Assembly (NCBI RefSeq): GCF_013113835.1
Contig: NZ_VTYQ01000005.1
Coordinates: forward strand, 124,001 to 188,000
Origin: Vibrio sp. RE88
GTDB lineage: Bacteria > Pseudomonadota > Gammaproteobacteria > Enterobacterales > Vibrionaceae
Reading direction: 5' to 3'
DNA: 64,000 nucleotides
Below are positions 46,194-56,956 of this stretch, in pieces. Below the pieces are notes generated by a model that searched no databases, had not been told where the DNA came from, and saw only the letters and a list, made by a program, of their open reading frames with translations. Each line of letters starts with the position of its first letter. Positions within the stretch are counted from its first letter, which is position 1. Made by a program: the position numbers and the translations under genes.

Positions 46194-47576
46194 ATGTTAA
46201 AGATATATAACACACTCACAAGACAGAAAGAGGAATTCAAACCAATCAATGCTGGCAAAGTTGGCATGTATGTCTGTGGAGTAACCATCTACGATCTCTG
46301 TCACATCGGTCATGGTCGTACATTCGTTTCTTTCGATGTAGTGTCTCGCTACCTGCGTTACCTCGGCTATGATCTGACGTTTGTTCGTAACATCACCGAT
46401 ATCGACGATAAGATCATCAAGCGCGCCAATGAAAACGGCGAGAGCTGCGACTCTTTAACAGAGCGCCTTATTGGTGAAATGCACGCTGACTTTGACGCTT
46501 TGAATATGAAGCGCCCAGATGTTGAGCCACGTGCGACAGAATTTATTGCTGAAATTATCGAGCTAGTGGAAAAACTGATCGAGCGCGGTTTTGCATACGT
46601 TGCTGACAACGGTGACGTCATGTTTGAAGTTGGCCAGTTTGACGAATACGGTAAGTTATCTAAGCAAGATTTAGATCAGCTTCAGGCTGGTGCGCGCGTC
46701 GATGTAGAAAGCGCGAAACGCAGTCCGCTAGACTTTGTGCTGTGGAAAATGTCTAAGCCAGGCGAGCCAACATGGGAATCGCCATGGGGCGCGGGTCGTC
46801 CAGGTTGGCATATTGAGTGTTCAGCAATGAACTCATCAATTCTAGGTAATCACTTCGATATTCATGGTGGTGGCTCGGATCTCCAATTCCCGCATCACGA
46901 AAATGAAATCGCTCAGTCTTGCTGTGCGCACGACACTCAATACGTGAATACTTGGATGCACAGTGGCATGGTGATGGTCGACAAAGAGAAGATGTCGAAG
47001 TCACTGGGTAACTTCTTTACCATTCGTGACGTGCTTAGTCATTATGACGCAGAAACGGTTCGCTATTTCCTAATGTCAGGGCATTACCGTAGCCAGTTGA
47101 ACTACAGTGAAGAAAACCTCAATCAGGCACGTGCGTCTCTTGAGCGTCTATACACCTCGCTACGTGGTTTAGACCTAACAGTGCCTGCTGCTGGTGGCGA
47201 AGAGTACGTTAAGCGTTTTACCGAAGCCATGAACGATGACTTCAATACGCCTGAAGCCTACTCCGTGCTATTTGATATGGCCCGCGAGATCAACCGCGTT
47301 AAGAACGATAACCTAGAGCAGGCGAGTGCGTTGGGTTCATTAATGCGTGAATTGGCGGATGTGATTGGTATCCTTCACCAAGAGCCAGAAGCGTTCTTAA
47401 AAGGTGATGCAGGTAATGATGATGAAGTGGCTGAGATTGAAGCGCTTATCAAACTGCGTAATGACTCGCGTGCGTCTAAAGACTGGGCAAATGCCGATAT
47501 GGCACGTGACAAGCTAACCGAGATGGGAATCGTGCTTGAAGATGGCCCAGAAGGGACGACTTGGCGCCGTAAGTAA
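46194..47576 (+). CDS. cysS: cysteinyl-tRNA synthetase
   Basis: A 460-residue class I aminoacyl-tRNA synthetase. Zinc-binding Cys in [12 protein letters not shown]-type CHIGHGRT (about 38-45), GWHIECSAM and HHENE of the zinc site, and KMSKSLGNF (about 266-274). The C-terminal alpha-helical part recognises the tRNA anticodon. Length matches E. coli CysS (461). Followed by its terminator. Confidence 0.98.
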   Translation: MLKIYNTLTRQKEEFKPINAGKVGMYVCGVTIYDLCHIGHGRTFVSFDVVSRYLRYLGYDLTFVRNITDIDDKIIKRANENGESCDSLTERLIGEMHADFDALNMKRPDVEPRATEFIAEIIELVEKLIERGFAYVADNGDVMFEVGQFDEYGKLSKQDLDQLQAGARVDVESAKRSPLDFVLWKMSKPGEPTWESPWGAGRPGWHIECSAMNSSILGNHFDIHGGGSDLQFPHHENEIAQSCCAHDTQYVNTWMHSGMVMVDKEKMSKSLGNFFTIRDVLSHYDAETVRYFLMSGHYRSQLNYSEENLNQARASLERLYTSLRGLDLTVPAAGGEEYVKRFTEAMNDDFNTPEAYSVLFDMAREINRVKNDNLEQASALGSLMRELADVIGILHQEPEAFLKGDAGNDDEVAEIEALIKLRNDSRASKDWANADMARDKLTEMGIVLEDGPEGTTWRRK

Positions 47577-47589
47577 CTGAATTTTATTG

Positions 47590-47614
47590 AGGGCTGTTGA
47601 TTCAGCCCTTTTTC
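47590..47614 (+). terminator. terminator after cysS
   Basis: AGGGCTG/CAGCCCT stem with a 6-nt loop and T-run. Confidence 0.85.
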
Positions 47615-47647
47615 TTTTTATTTATATATTTATACGGGTAGCAATCA

Positions 47648-48226
47648 GTGGCTCAGATGTACTTCTATTACTCTGCGATGAACGCGGGTAAATCCACCAC
47701 TCTTCTTCAATCCTCATTTAACTACCAAGAACGAGGCATGACGCCCGTGATTTTTACCGCTGCATTGGATGACAGATACGGCGTCGGTAAAGTGAGCTCT
47801 CGTATCGGTTTACAGTCGGATGCTCAATTGTTCCGTCCTGACTCTGATCTTTATCAGGATATTGCCGCCTTAAACGAGGTGGAAAAGCGCCACTGTATTT
47901 TAGTTGATGAGTGCCAGTTTTTGACTAAAGAGCAGGTTTATCAGCTGACAGAAGTAGTAGATAAGCTGACTATTCCAGTACTGTGTTATGGCTTGAGAAC
48001 GGATTTTCTGGGCGAGCTATTTGAAGGCAGTAAATACTTGTTGTCTTGGGCTGATAAGCTGATTGAGCTAAAAACCATTTGTCACTGTGGACGCAAGGCG
48101 AATATGGTTATCCGTACGGATGAGCACGGTAATGCCATTGCTGAAGGTGATCAGGTTGCGATTGGTGGTAACGATCGCTATGTATCAGTGTGTCGCCAGC
48201 ATTACAAAGAAGCGCTTGGTAAATAG
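47648..48226 (+). CDS. tdk: thymidine kinase
   Basis: A 192-residue enzyme phosphorylating thymidine with ATP. P-loop [25 protein letters not shown] (Walker B type), and a zinc site CHCGRK...CRQH toward the C-terminus. Almost identical in layout to E. coli Tdk. The start is GTG at 47648 ([12 protein letters not shown]); an in-frame ATG three codons later would lose the conserved first residues. Confidence 0.96.
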   Translation: MAQMYFYYSAMNAGKSTTLLQSSFNYQERGMTPVIFTAALDDRYGVGKVSSRIGLQSDAQLFRPDSDLYQDIAALNEVEKRHCILVDECQFLTKEQVYQLTEVVDKLTIPVLCYGLRTDFLGELFEGSKYLLSWADKLIELKTICHCGRKANMVIRTDEHGNAIAEGDQVAIGGNDRYVSVCRQHYKEALGK

Positions 48227-48240
48227 GAGCGCAAACGCAA

Positions 48241-48281
48241 TACAACAAAAAACGGAGCTTCAAGCTCCGTTTTTTGTTGTA
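48241..48281. terminator. long bidirectional terminator between tdk and infA
   Basis: An inverted repeat with perfect 20-bp arms (48241-48260, 48262-48281; arm ends with CGGAGCTT) separated by a single base, with T-runs on both strands. Confidence 0.9.
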
Positions 48282-48316
48282 TTCGACTAATTCGGATTGC
48301 GCAAAGCAATCAGAGA

Positions 48317-48535
<219 letters not shown>

Positions 48536-48615
48536 TTAATCCTCTTTTAAAAATGGATAATTTCAACCGGCCAATTTCGCCGATAAAAATGAAATAAGTA
48601 AAGTTGGGGCGTATT

Positions 48616-49314
48616 CTACCCTTGCCAACGCTGATTTACTAGCCTTTGATGGCGCTGAAAGCGGACTTTGTAATTCATTGCAGGGCATTCGTCAATCTGA
48701 TAACCCAAATAGAGCCACTGTTTTCCTTGCTGCTGGCAGTATTCAAGCTGAAATAGCACGCCGAGTGTCCCTAAAGATAATTCGTAATCCGGGTCAAAAA
48801 AGGTGTAAAAAGCGCTGGCAGAGTTGGACAAAATATCGGTTACCGCTATCGCAATGAGTCGATCTTGGTCATAAACATGCAGATATTGTGTATTGAGCCA
48901 GTGGCATTGTGAAAACTGGGCAAACTCATTTTGTTTAGGTGGGTACATGGTGCCATTGCGATGACGTGCTTCAATATACGTAGAATAAAGTTCAAACCAA
49001 CCTGGAATCATTTCATCGCGTAATTCCCATTTTAGGTGTTTGGCCTTATTCCTTAAGCGTTTTTGACTTTTTGAAAGCTGGATGTCAGGTATAGAGACTC
49101 TGAGAGCTTGACAAGATTGGCACTGGTCGCAATGGGGTTTGTATATCGTATCGCCGCTTCGACGAAATCCATTCGCTAGCAGAACTTCATAGCTTGATGC
49201 TGTGTGCATAGTTGGATCCAGAGCCACAGCAACACGTTCTTGCTTGTCTTGAAGATAACTACAAGGGTGGCTATCTGTTAACCCTATACGGATTTGTTGC
49301 AGATCAGAACTCAT
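48616..49314 (-). CDS. bpt: aspartate/glutamate leucyltransferase
   Basis: A 232-residue N-end-rule enzyme that adds leucine to proteins with N-terminal Asp or Glu. N-terminal cysteine motifs CDQCQSCQALRV near residues 57-70, and RHRNGTMYPP and WLYLGYQIDECPAMNYK are ATE/Bpt family features. Its ATG overlaps the aat stop (ATGA), so the two leucyl-transfer enzymes of the same pathway are translationally coupled. Confidence 0.93.
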   Translation of the reverse strand: MSSDLQQIRIGLTDSHPCSYLQDKQERVAVALDPTMHTASSYEVLLANGFRRSGDTIYKPHCDQCQSCQALRVSIPDIQLSKSQKRLRNKAKHLKWELRDEMIPGWFELYSTYIEARHRNGTMYPPKQNEFAQFSQCHWLNTQYLHVYDQDRLIAIAVTDILSNSASAFYTFFDPDYELSLGTLGVLFQLEYCQQQGKQWLYLGYQIDECPAMNYKVRFQRHQRLVNQRWQG

Positions 49315-50033
49315 TGATTCTCCTCTGAAGACAGCTCAAGCCACTGAGCTTTAAAGCTGTTCTCAACAACCTTTTCCTGTCTTAAGGATAGCAGGCTTTG
49401 CATGAAGTCATCTCTATCGAGTTCCTTGGCACCAAGGGATTTCAAATGTGGATTCATCACCTGACAATCGATTAATTGCCCCTTCATCGACTTAAAATGT
49501 TCGCAGAAATACCATAGTGCAATCTTGGATGCGTTGGTTTCTCGGCTGAACATCGACTCGCCACAGAAAACCTGTCCAATGGAGAGGCCGTACAAGCCCC
49601 CAATAAGCGCTTCATCTTTCCACACTTCCACTGAGTGGCAGTGCCCTAGCGTTGCCAGTTTCTTGTATGAGGCGCGCATTTCTTCATTGAGCCAGGTTTC
49701 ATGTTCTGGCCTCATTGATGCGCAATGATCGATAACGGCCTCGGTCGCGAGGTTGATGCTGATCTGATATTGATGCTTTTTCTGAAACTTTTTAAGACTT
49801 TTAGCGGGTTTGAATGTCTTAGGATCAAATACTGCTCTCGGTGATGGGCTCCACCAAAGGAGAGGTTCACCTGGTCCATACCAAGGGAAAATTCCATTCT
49901 GGTAAGCGAGCAATAGACGGTCAGGAGACAGGTCGCCACCGAATGCAAGCAACCCATTAGGGTCATTTAGGGCTTCGTATGGAGATGGAAACCAAAGTTT
50001 GTCTTCGTCGAGTTCAGTTAAATAAATCGCCAT
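49311..50033 (-). CDS. aat: leucyl/phenylalanyl-tRNA-protein transferase
   Basis: A 240-residue enzyme transferring Leu or Phe from tRNA to N-terminal Arg/Lys for ClpAP degradation. FPWYGPGEPLLWWSPSPR and GGLYGLSIGQVFCGESMFS are family hallmarks; ASKIALWYFCEHF follows. First gene of the aat-bpt pair. Its ATG is only 14-17 bp from the ATG of the divergent glycine-zipper gene. Confidence 0.95.
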   Translation of the reverse strand: MAIYLTELDEDKLWFPSPYEALNDPNGLLAFGGDLSPDRLLLAYQNGIFPWYGPGEPLLWWSPSPRAVFDPKTFKPAKSLKKFQKKHQYQISINLATEAVIDHCASMRPEHETWLNEEMRASYKKLATLGHCHSVEVWKDEALIGGLYGLSIGQVFCGESMFSRETNASKIALWYFCEHFKSMKGQLIDCQVMNPHLKSLGAKELDRDDFMQSLLSLRQEKVVENSFKAQWLELSSEENQ

Positions 50034-50050
50034 GACGCAGGAGAACTATG

Positions 50051-50506
50051 ATGAAAAAATGGCTTTGGATCTTATTCATTTTTCCGCTCGTTGCCAATGC
50101 GGCATACGAGAGAAATCAGGCCAGACCTGTGAATCAAGTCGTGTTTGGTGAAGTTGATTCCGTTCGTTATCTCACTCAACAAGATATTGTTAAAGCTGAA
50201 TCCTCAGGTTGGGAAACGCTGCTTGGCGCTGTTGTCGGTGGTGTTATTGGCAATCAATTTGGTGGTGGTACGGGTAAACAAGTCGCCACTGGTGTTGGCG
50301 CTGTAGCAGGAGCGGGTATCGCACACAATCGCGCTAATCAGGAATATAAGGTGGAGTACAAGCTGGTCGAACTGTTGATAAAAACGGACGACGATAAGCT
50401 GATCGATGTCATTCAGGATGTCGACAACACCATGCTGTTTGAGCGGGGCGACAAGATACGAATCCTGTATTTCGATAACGGTGTTAGGGTTGATAAAGAG
50501 TATTGA
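50051..50506 (+). CDS. glycine-zipper outer-membrane-type protein
   Basis: A 151-residue protein with a signal peptide (WILFIFPLVANA). LGAVVGGVIGNQFGGGTG and ATGVGAVAGAGIA form a two-helix glycine zipper (about 58-90), after which a beta-rich segment follows. It resembles SlyB/Rickettsia 17-kDa-type proteins but has no lipobox cysteine. Two ATGs are possible (50048 and 50051); the second has AGGAG at 7 bp and is chosen. Function probably envelope-related; not known. Confidence 0.75.
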   Translation: MKKWLWILFIFPLVANAAYERNQARPVNQVVFGEVDSVRYLTQQDIVKAESSGWETLLGAVVGGVIGNQFGGGTGKQVATGVGAVAGAGIAHNRANQEYKVEYKLVELLIKTDDDKLIDVIQDVDNTMLFERGDKIRILYFDNGVRVDKEY

Positions 50507-50665
50507 TTCGCCCTGTGTATTGCTATTGCATAAACCAAATAAAAGATCGCGACTAATTGTGATTTTGGTCTAGTTTTAGATGTCGATTTTAGATAGGCTG
50601 CAACTACGAAGAATTTTTCATCGCTTGCTTAGGAAGGCAAAGCGATCAAGGAATAACTGAATTTA

Positions 50666-51946
50666 ATGGAAAGCCTTACGTTACAACCTATCAACAAAGT
50701 CAATGGTGAGGTCAACTTACCCGGTTCTAAGAGCGTTTCTAACCGTGCGTTATTGCTAGCAGCACTCGCTAAAGGGACGACTCGTCTAACTAACCTTCTA
50801 GACAGTGACGACATTCGCCATATGCTGAATGCACTGACTCAACTTGGTGTGAATTATACGTTGTCGCAAGACAAAACGGTTTGCGAAGTGGAAGGGCTAG
50901 GTAAAGCCTTTGATGCTCCGGAAGCGCTAGAGCTCTTCTTAGGTAATGCGGGCACGGCAATGCGCCCTCTCGCTGCTGCTTTATGTCTGGGTAGCGGAGA
51001 GTATGTGCTGACGGGCGAGCCTCGTATGAAAGAGCGCCCAATAGGTCACCTAGTTGAAGCACTTCGTCAAGCTGGCGCTGATGTTGAATACTTAGAAAAT
51101 GAAGACTTTCCTCCTCTGAAAATTAAAGGAACAGGCCTCAAGGGCGGTACAGTTGAAATTGACGGCTCAATCTCAAGTCAATTCCTAACGGCATTCTTGA
51201 TGTCTGCACCGCTGGCACAAGACGATGTGACTATTAGAATCGTCGGTGAGTTGGTGTCGAAGCCTTATATCGACATTACGCTGCACATCATGTCGCAGTT
51301 TGGTGTTGAGGTAGAGAACAATGATTATCAGGAGTTTGTCATCCGTAAAGGCCAGTCTTACGTTGCCCCGGGTGAGTTTCTAGTCGAAGGCGACGCTTCT
51401 TCTGCTTCTTATTTCCTTGCTGCTGCTGCCATTAAGGGCGGCGAAATTAAAGTGACAGGGATTGGCAAAAAGAGCATCCAAGGTGATATCCAATTTGCTG
51501 ATGCGTTAGAAAAGATGGGCGCTGAAATTGAATGGGGTGACGACTACGTTATCTCTCGCGTTGGTGAACTGAATGCCGTTGATATGGATTTCAACCATAT
51601 CCCTGATGCCGCAATGACAATTGCGACAGCTGCATTGTTCGCTAAAGGTACAACAGCGATCCGTAATGTCTACAACTGGCGAGTGAAAGAAACCGATCGT
51701 TTGGCGGCGATGGCAACAGAGTTGCGCAAAGTAGGCGCAGAAGTGGAAGAAGGCGAAGACTACATCGTCGTGACGCCACCTCAACAGCTGATTCATGCGG
51801 CTATTGATACTTATGATGATCATCGTATGGCGATGTGTTTTTCTCTGGTTGCATTGAGTGATACACCTGTAACGATCAATGACCCGAAATGTACGTCAAA
51901 AACCTTCCCGGATTACTTTGACAAGCTGGCTTCACTGAGCTGCTAA
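50666..51946 (+). CDS. aroA: 3-phosphoshikimate 1-carboxyvinyltransferase (EPSP synthase)
   Basis: A 426-residue enzyme joining shikimate-3-phosphate and PEP in aromatic amino acid synthesis. [18 protein letters not shown] (substrate-binding Lys, Ser, Arg) near 17-34, [10 protein letters not shown] near 93-102, and [10 protein letters not shown] near 385-394 are present, corresponding to class I EPSPS with the NAGTAMRP motif. AAGGA lies 13 bp before the ATG. Single gene here, not in a serC-aroA operon. Confidence 0.97.
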   Translation: MESLTLQPINKVNGEVNLPGSKSVSNRALLLAALAKGTTRLTNLLDSDDIRHMLNALTQLGVNYTLSQDKTVCEVEGLGKAFDAPEALELFLGNAGTAMRPLAAALCLGSGEYVLTGEPRMKERPIGHLVEALRQAGADVEYLENEDFPPLKIKGTGLKGGTVEIDGSISSQFLTAFLMSAPLAQDDVTIRIVGELVSKPYIDITLHIMSQFGVEVENNDYQEFVIRKGQSYVAPGEFLVEGDASSASYFLAAAAIKGGEIKVTGIGKKSIQGDIQFADALEKMGAEIEWGDDYVISRVGELNAVDMDFNHIPDAAMTIATAALFAKGTTAIRNVYNWRVKETDRLAAMATELRKVGAEVEEGEDYIVVTPPQQLIHAAIDTYDDHRMAMCFSLVALSDTPVTINDPKCTSKTFPDYFDKLASLSC

Positions 51947-51953
51947 TGTAATT

Positions 51954-51982
51954 AACCCTGATGCTCGTCATCAGGGTTTTAT
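51954..51982. terminator. bidirectional terminator between aroA and yciN
   Basis: AACCCTGATG paired with CATCAGGGTT around a 5-nt loop followed by T residues. Confidence 0.85.
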
Positions 51983-51990
51983 TCAACGTT

Positions 51991-52239
51991 CTAATCTTCT
52001 AAGGTAAATTCTTTCGACAAGTGATGCGCTAAGTATTTGAACATATTAAATACAGCGGTAGTGTTTGCTGTTGGCAGACCGGCGTCATCCAAAAAGTAAT
52101 TCCCTTTGAATACTAAAACTTCATCTTTTTCTTCGACACTGTCTGCGCGCATTCCTTCAAGGTAGTCTTCATGCTCCTGAATGATGTGGTTGGCTATCAG
52201 CAACAATTCGAATTTGGAAATGACTTTCTTCTCGCTCAT
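51991..52239 (-). CDS. yciN: YciN family protein (DUF2498)
   Basis: An 82-residue protein closely patterned on E. coli YciN: LLLIANHIIQEHEDYLEGM, GNYFLDDAGLPT and AVFNMFKYLAHHLS. Function unknown. The ATG at 52239 aligns with the family; the frame extends upstream without a ribosome site. Divergent from topA, as in E. coli. Confidence 0.92.
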   Translation of the reverse strand: MSEKKVISKFELLLIANHIIQEHEDYLEGMRADSVEEKDEVLVFKGNYFLDDAGLPTANTTAVFNMFKYLAHHLSKEFTLED

Positions 52240-52604
52240 ATTTATCACTCGCTTATCAACGCGTATATATAATAGAGGGGATTGTAGAAGGGTTAGCAGC
52301 GAAAGCAATTGCGTCAGATCAATCTAGCTTGAGCCAATGTTGAACGGGCAACGCGACGGGTTTTGTGACCGGAGGCAAAAATTTTTTTGTTGTACTAGCG
52401 AAAGCGTCTTTGCCACGTTTAGTATGTGGCACTTTCTAAGCATCGAGACAATTACCATTCGTCGAATTGTCGACCAGTCAATGTTGAATTTAAAAAAAGA
52501 TATTGATCTTCTTGGTTTCTCGCTCAATAGTAAAAAAAGAAGCAATATATTAAGTATGTCGTGCGTTAAATCGCCGAAATCATATTAAGGACACTTGAGT
52601 CAAT

Positions 52605-55232
52605 ATGGGTAAGTCACTCGTTATTGTGGAGTCGCCGGCTAAGGCTAAAACCATCAATAAGTATTTAGGTAAGGACTTCATTGTTAAGTCCAGTGTGGGT
52701 CACGTACGCGATCTACCTACCGCAGGTCAGAGTACCGGCCAGAAGGCAGCGGCTGTCTCTACGAAAGGTTTGAGTGTTGAAGAAAAAGCTCGAATCAAAA
52801 AAGAAAAAGACCGCAAAGCACTGATCAAAAAAATGGGCATCGACCCATTTAACGGCTGGGAAGCGAATTATCAGGTCTTGCCTGGTAAAGAAAAAGTGGT
52901 TGCTGAGCTGCAGAAGCTCGCGAAAGACGCGGACAGCGTCTACCTCGCAACCGATTTGGATCGCGAGGGAGAGGCTATCGCTTGGCACCTTCGTGAGATC
53001 ATCGGTGGCGATGAAGAGCGATACAAACGAGTTGTCTTTAACGAAATTACTAAGAACGCGATTCAACAGGCTTTCCAAAAACCGGGTGAGCTCAGTATGG
53101 ATGGCGTTAACGCCCAACAGGCGCGCCGTTTTATGGACCGTGTTGTGGGCTTTATGGTCTCTCCACTATTGTGGAAAAAGGTCGCGCGTGGCTTGTCTGC
53201 CGGCCGTGTACAATCGGTCGCGGTAAAACTATTGGTAGAGCGCGAGCGTGAAATCAAAGCGTTCGTTCCAGAAGAGTTCTGGGATATTCACGCGGATACC
53301 AAAACGGCCAACAAAACTGATTTCCGTCTTCAGGTTGCACAGAAAGATGGTGTGGCATTCAAGCCATCCAACGAAGCTGAAACGCAGTCAGCGATTGCTG
53401 TACTGGAAAAAGCAGCGTACGAAGTGTGCAAACGTGAAGACCGCCCAACGTCGAGCAAACCGTCTGCTCCGTTCATTACGTCAACGCTTCAGCAGGCAGC
53501 CAGTACTCGTTTAGGCTACGGCGTTAAGAAAACAATGATGTTAGCTCAGCGTCTGTATGAAGCGGGTTACATCACGTATATGCGTACCGACTCAACAAAC
53601 CTGAGTGCTGAAGCCGTAGAAACGGTTCGTGGATTCATTGGCGATGAGTACGGTGACGCTTATCTTCCGGCTAAGCCGAATGTGTATGGCAGCAAAGAAG
53701 GTGCACAGGAAGCGCACGAAGCGATCCGACCTTCAGATGTGGCGGTTAAAGCTGACGACCTGAAAGGCATGGAAGCGGATGCGCATAAACTGTATTCACT
53801 GATCTGGAATCAGTTTGTCGCGTGTCAGATGACACCTGCAAAGTACGACTCTACAACAGTGAGCGTCAAAGCTGCTGAGTACACGCTGAAAGCGAAAGGT
53901 CGCATTCTTAAGTTTGATGGTTGGACTCGTGTTCAGCGTCCATTAGGTAAGAATGAAGACCAGATCCTGCCTGCCGTTCAGGTTGGTGACAAGGTTGATT
54001 TGATTCAATTAGATCCTAAACAGCACTTTACCAAGCCACCTGCGCGTTTCACTGAAGCGGCTTTGGTTAAAGAGCTTGAGAAGCGAGGCATTGGCCGTCC
54101 GTCAACGTATGCGTCTATCATTTCGACCATTCAGGATCGTGGTTACGTTAAAGTTGAACAACGTCGATTCTACGCTGAAAAAATGGGTGAAATCGTAACG
54201 GATCGCTTAGATGATAGTTTCCATGAGTTGATGAACTATGAGTTTACGTCTCGCATGGAAGAAAAGCTTGACCAAATCGCTGAAGGCGAAGCGAACTGGA
54301 AGAAGGTTCTGGATAACTTCTTTGGTGACTTTACCGGAGATCTGGAAAAAGCGGAGCAGGACGAAGATCATGGTGGCATGAAGCCAAACCATATCGTCTA
54401 CACCGATATCGAGTGTCCAACTTGTTCTCGCGAAATGGGTATCCGAACGGCATCGACAGGTGTATTCCTTGGCTGTTCAGGTTACGCACTGCCACCAAAA
54501 GAGCGCTGTAAGACCACTATCAACTTGGGTGACGAAGAAGGCATCATTAACGTTTTAGAAGAAGACGTCGAAACAGCAGCACTTCGTGCGAAGAAGCGTT
54601 GTCCGATTTGTGAAACTGCAATGGACGCCTACCTGATCGACGATAAGCGTAAGCTACACGTGTGTGGTAACAACCCTAACTGTGATGGCTACATTGTTGA
54701 GCATGGCGAATACAAGGTGAAAGGGTACGATGGCCCTGTCGTTGAGTGTGATAAGTGTGGCAGTGACATGGTTCTAAAGAACGGTCGCTTTGGTAAATAC
54801 ATGGACTGTACTAGCGAGACATGTAAGAACACGCGCAAAATCCTTAAAAACGGCGAAGTTGCACCGCCTAAAGAAGACCCAGTTCATCTTCCTGAGTTAC
54901 CGTGTGAAAACTCAGATGCATACTTTGTATTGCGTGATGGTGCTTCTGGTTTGTTCTTGGCAGCAAGCACTTTCCCTAAATCGCGTGAAACTCGTGCTCC
55001 TCTTGTGGAAGAGTTGGTTCGATTCAAAGATCGTATTTCTCCGAAATTCCATTATCTGGCAACGGCACCTGAAAAAGATCCAGACGGCCTTCCTATGGTA
55101 GTGCGTTTCAGCCGTAAATCGAAAGAGAACTATGTTCGCTCAGAGGTTGATGGTAAGCCATCAGGCTACACGGCGCTGTACATCGATGGAAAGTGGGAAA
55201 TTACCGATAAGCGTAAGAAGTCCGCGAAATAA
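52605..55232 (+). CDS. topA: DNA topoisomerase I
   Basis: An 875-residue type IA topoisomerase that relaxes negative supercoils. N-terminal TOPRIM domain ([33 protein letters not shown]), active-site Tyr near residue 325 in [13 protein letters not shown], central gate region with [19 protein letters not shown], and a C-terminal series of zinc fingers (CPTC, CPIC...[18 protein letters not shown]...CTSETC). Length close to E. coli TopA (865). Divergent from yciN. Terminator follows. Confidence 0.98.
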   Translation: MGKSLVIVESPAKAKTINKYLGKDFIVKSSVGHVRDLPTAGQSTGQKAAAVSTKGLSVEEKARIKKEKDRKALIKKMGIDPFNGWEANYQVLPGKEKVVAELQKLAKDADSVYLATDLDREGEAIAWHLREIIGGDEERYKRVVFNEITKNAIQQAFQKPGELSMDGVNAQQARRFMDRVVGFMVSPLLWKKVARGLSAGRVQSVAVKLLVEREREIKAFVPEEFWDIHADTKTANKTDFRLQVAQKDGVAFKPSNEAETQSAIAVLEKAAYEVCKREDRPTSSKPSAPFITSTLQQAASTRLGYGVKKTMMLAQRLYEAGYITYMRTDSTNLSAEAVETVRGFIGDEYGDAYLPAKPNVYGSKEGAQEAHEAIRPSDVAVKADDLKGMEADAHKLYSLIWNQFVACQMTPAKYDSTTVSVKAAEYTLKAKGRILKFDGWTRVQRPLGKNEDQILPAVQVGDKVDLIQLDPKQHFTKPPARFTEAALVKELEKRGIGRPSTYASIISTIQDRGYVKVEQRRFYAEKMGEIVTDRLDDSFHELMNYEFTSRMEEKLDQIAEGEANWKKVLDNFFGDFTGDLEKAEQDEDHGGMKPNHIVYTDIECPTCSREMGIRTASTGVFLGCSGYALPPKERCKTTINLGDEEGIINVLEEDVETAALRAKKRCPICETAMDAYLIDDKRKLHVCGNNPNCDGYIVEHGEYKVKGYDGPVVECDKCGSDMVLKNGRFGKYMDCTSETCKNTRKILKNGEVAPPKEDPVHLPELPCENSDAYFVLRDGASGLFLAASTFPKSRETRAPLVEELVRFKDRISPKFHYLATAPEKDPDGLPMVVRFSRKSKENYVRSEVDGKPSGYTALYIDGKWEITDKRKKSAK

Positions 55233-55250
55233 AGCCATTGCTCCACGTTG

Positions 55251-55280
55251 AAAAAAGCAGCCATTTTAGGCTGCTTTTTT
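55251..55280 (+). terminator. terminator after topA
   Basis: AAAAAAGCAGCC/GGCTGCTTTTTT perfect stem with loop ATTTTA. Confidence 0.92.
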
Positions 55281-55738
55281 ATTATCCGTTGACAATTGAA
55301 GGACGATGTTCAGTTTAATGGGCTGGCATTGGGATTGAACAATTCATGAAACTGCCATCTGGTCGTCATATCATCTTGGCAATAAGTTTCGAACTGCGAC
55401 CAAAGTCACCACTTTGTAGGTGTCGTGTTAACGACTTGTGTTAAAAGTCCGTGATTCTGTGAGCTGCTTCAGGGCAGCGCAAAGTAAACTTCGTCACGTT
55501 CAAGGTATAGCATCTTTTAAATTGTAAATTTAACGAAATACGGTAATTTATAGTAAACCCTGTGCACAAAGAATTATAACTATTAGACGAAACATAAAAT
55601 GGATTTATGTTCGAAAAACAGGCTAAGCATTCCATATCGTATGTCTGCGTGAAATCAGACTAGCAACTAGGAAGACAAAGATAAGCCCCCGAAATAGAAA
55701 CTTATCTGCAATTAAAAAATTATTATGGAGAATAAATA
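55281..55738. other. intergenic region between topA and glgC with possible gene remnant
   Basis: About 460 bp. The minus strand at 55310-55460 reads as two adjacent protein-like open segments in one frame separated by a TGA (55406-55408), ending in FNPNASPLN then stop; no start or ribosome site is evident. The rest (55480-55738) is AT-rich and presumably carries the glgC promoter. No RNA gene recognised. Confidence 0.4.
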
Positions 55739-56956
55739 ATGGCTGGTGTTTTAGGAATGATCCTTGCTGGTGGTGAAGGTTCACGCCTTCGTCCGTTGAC
55801 AGAGTCTCGCAGCAAGCCCTCGGTTCCTTTTGGCGGTAGTTACCGTCTTATTGATTTCGCTTTAAACAACTTCGTTAATGCTGATTTGATGCGCATCTAT
55901 GTGTTGACTCAGTTTAAATCCCAATCCCTGTTCCATCACCTTAAGAAAGGCTGGAATATCAGCGGTATCACTGATCGATTCATCGACCCAATCCCTGCGC
56001 AGATGCGCACTGGTAAACGTTGGTATGAAGGCACAGCGGATGCGATCTATCAGAACTTACGTTTTATGGAGCTGGCTGAGCCCGATCAAGTGTGCATCTT
56101 TGGTTCTGACCATATCTATAAAATGGACATCAAACAGATGCTCGATTTTCATAAAGAAAAACAAGCATCACTGACGGTTTCGGCATTGCGTATGCCGCTG
56201 TCTGAGGCTTCTCAGTTCGGTGTTATTGAAGTAGATGAAGATGGCCGAATGATCGGCTTTGAAGAGAAGCCTGCGCAGCCTAAGCCGATTCCTGGTGATC
56301 CTCAACATGCGTTGGTTTCAATGGGTAACTATGTATTTGAAGCCCAACCTCTGTTTGCTGAACTGATTGAAGACGCGGATAACCCAGACTCTTCTCACGA
56401 TTTCGGCAAAGACATCATTCCGAAAATGTTCCCGCGTGGTGATGTGTTTGTCTATGATTTCAGTACCAACCGAATTACTGGCGAGAAAGAAGAAGTTTAT
56501 TGGCGCGATGTCGGTACGATTGATGCTTACTGGCAAGCACACATGGATTTGCTTGAGAAAGATGCTCCATTCTCCCTCTACAACCGAAAGTGGCCACTTC
56601 ATACATTCTACCCAGCACTGCCTCCTGCAACATTTACTGATTCTGATAACGGTCGAGTGCAGATCATTGACAGCCTAGTATGTAACGGCAGTTATGTTCG
56701 TGGCTCACGAATCGAAAAATCTGTACTAGGTTTCCGCAGTAATATTGCATCTGCGTGTGATATTAGCGAAAGTATCCTTTTGGGCGACGTGAAAGTAGGC
56801 GAGGGTTGTGTACTACGTCGCGTCATCATCGACAAAGACGCAGATATTGCACCAGGAACGCAAATTGGTGTGAACCTCATGGAAGACAAAAAGCACTTCC
56901 ACGTCTCTGACGATGGCATTGTTGTCATTCCTAAAGGAGCACGAATTGGCTACTAA
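55739..56956 (+). CDS. glgC: glucose-1-phosphate adenylyltransferase
   Basis: A 405-residue enzyme making ADP-glucose for glycogen. GMILAGGEGSRLRPLTE (nucleotide binding), RWYEGTADAIYQN, and a C-terminal left-handed beta helix (LGDVKVGEGCVLRRVIID) are seen. Vibrios typically carry two glgC paralogues; this is the one paired with glgA. Its stop overlaps the glgA start by 11 bases. Confidence 0.95.
   Translation: MAGVLGMILAGGEGSRLRPLTESRSKPSVPFGGSYRLIDFALNNFVNADLMRIYVLTQFKSQSLFHHLKKGWNISGITDRFIDPIPAQMRTGKRWYEGTADAIYQNLRFMELAEPDQVCIFGSDHIYKMDIKQMLDFHKEKQASLTVSALRMPLSEASQFGVIEVDEDGRMIGFEEKPAQPKPIPGDPQHALVSMGNYVFEAQPLFAELIEDADNPDSSHDFGKDIIPKMFPRGDVFVYDFSTNRITGEKEEVYWRDVGTIDAYWQAHMDLLEKDAPFSLYNRKWPLHTFYPALPPATFTDSDNGRVQIIDSLVCNGSYVRGSRIEKSVLGFRSNIASACDISESILLGDVKVGEGCVLRRVIIDKDADIAPGTQIGVNLMEDKKHFHVSDDGIVVIPKGARIGY

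Noticed and set aside
55441..55635. 64-codon minus-strand frame before glgC
   Set aside because: AT-rich, no ribosome site; likely part of the regulatory region.
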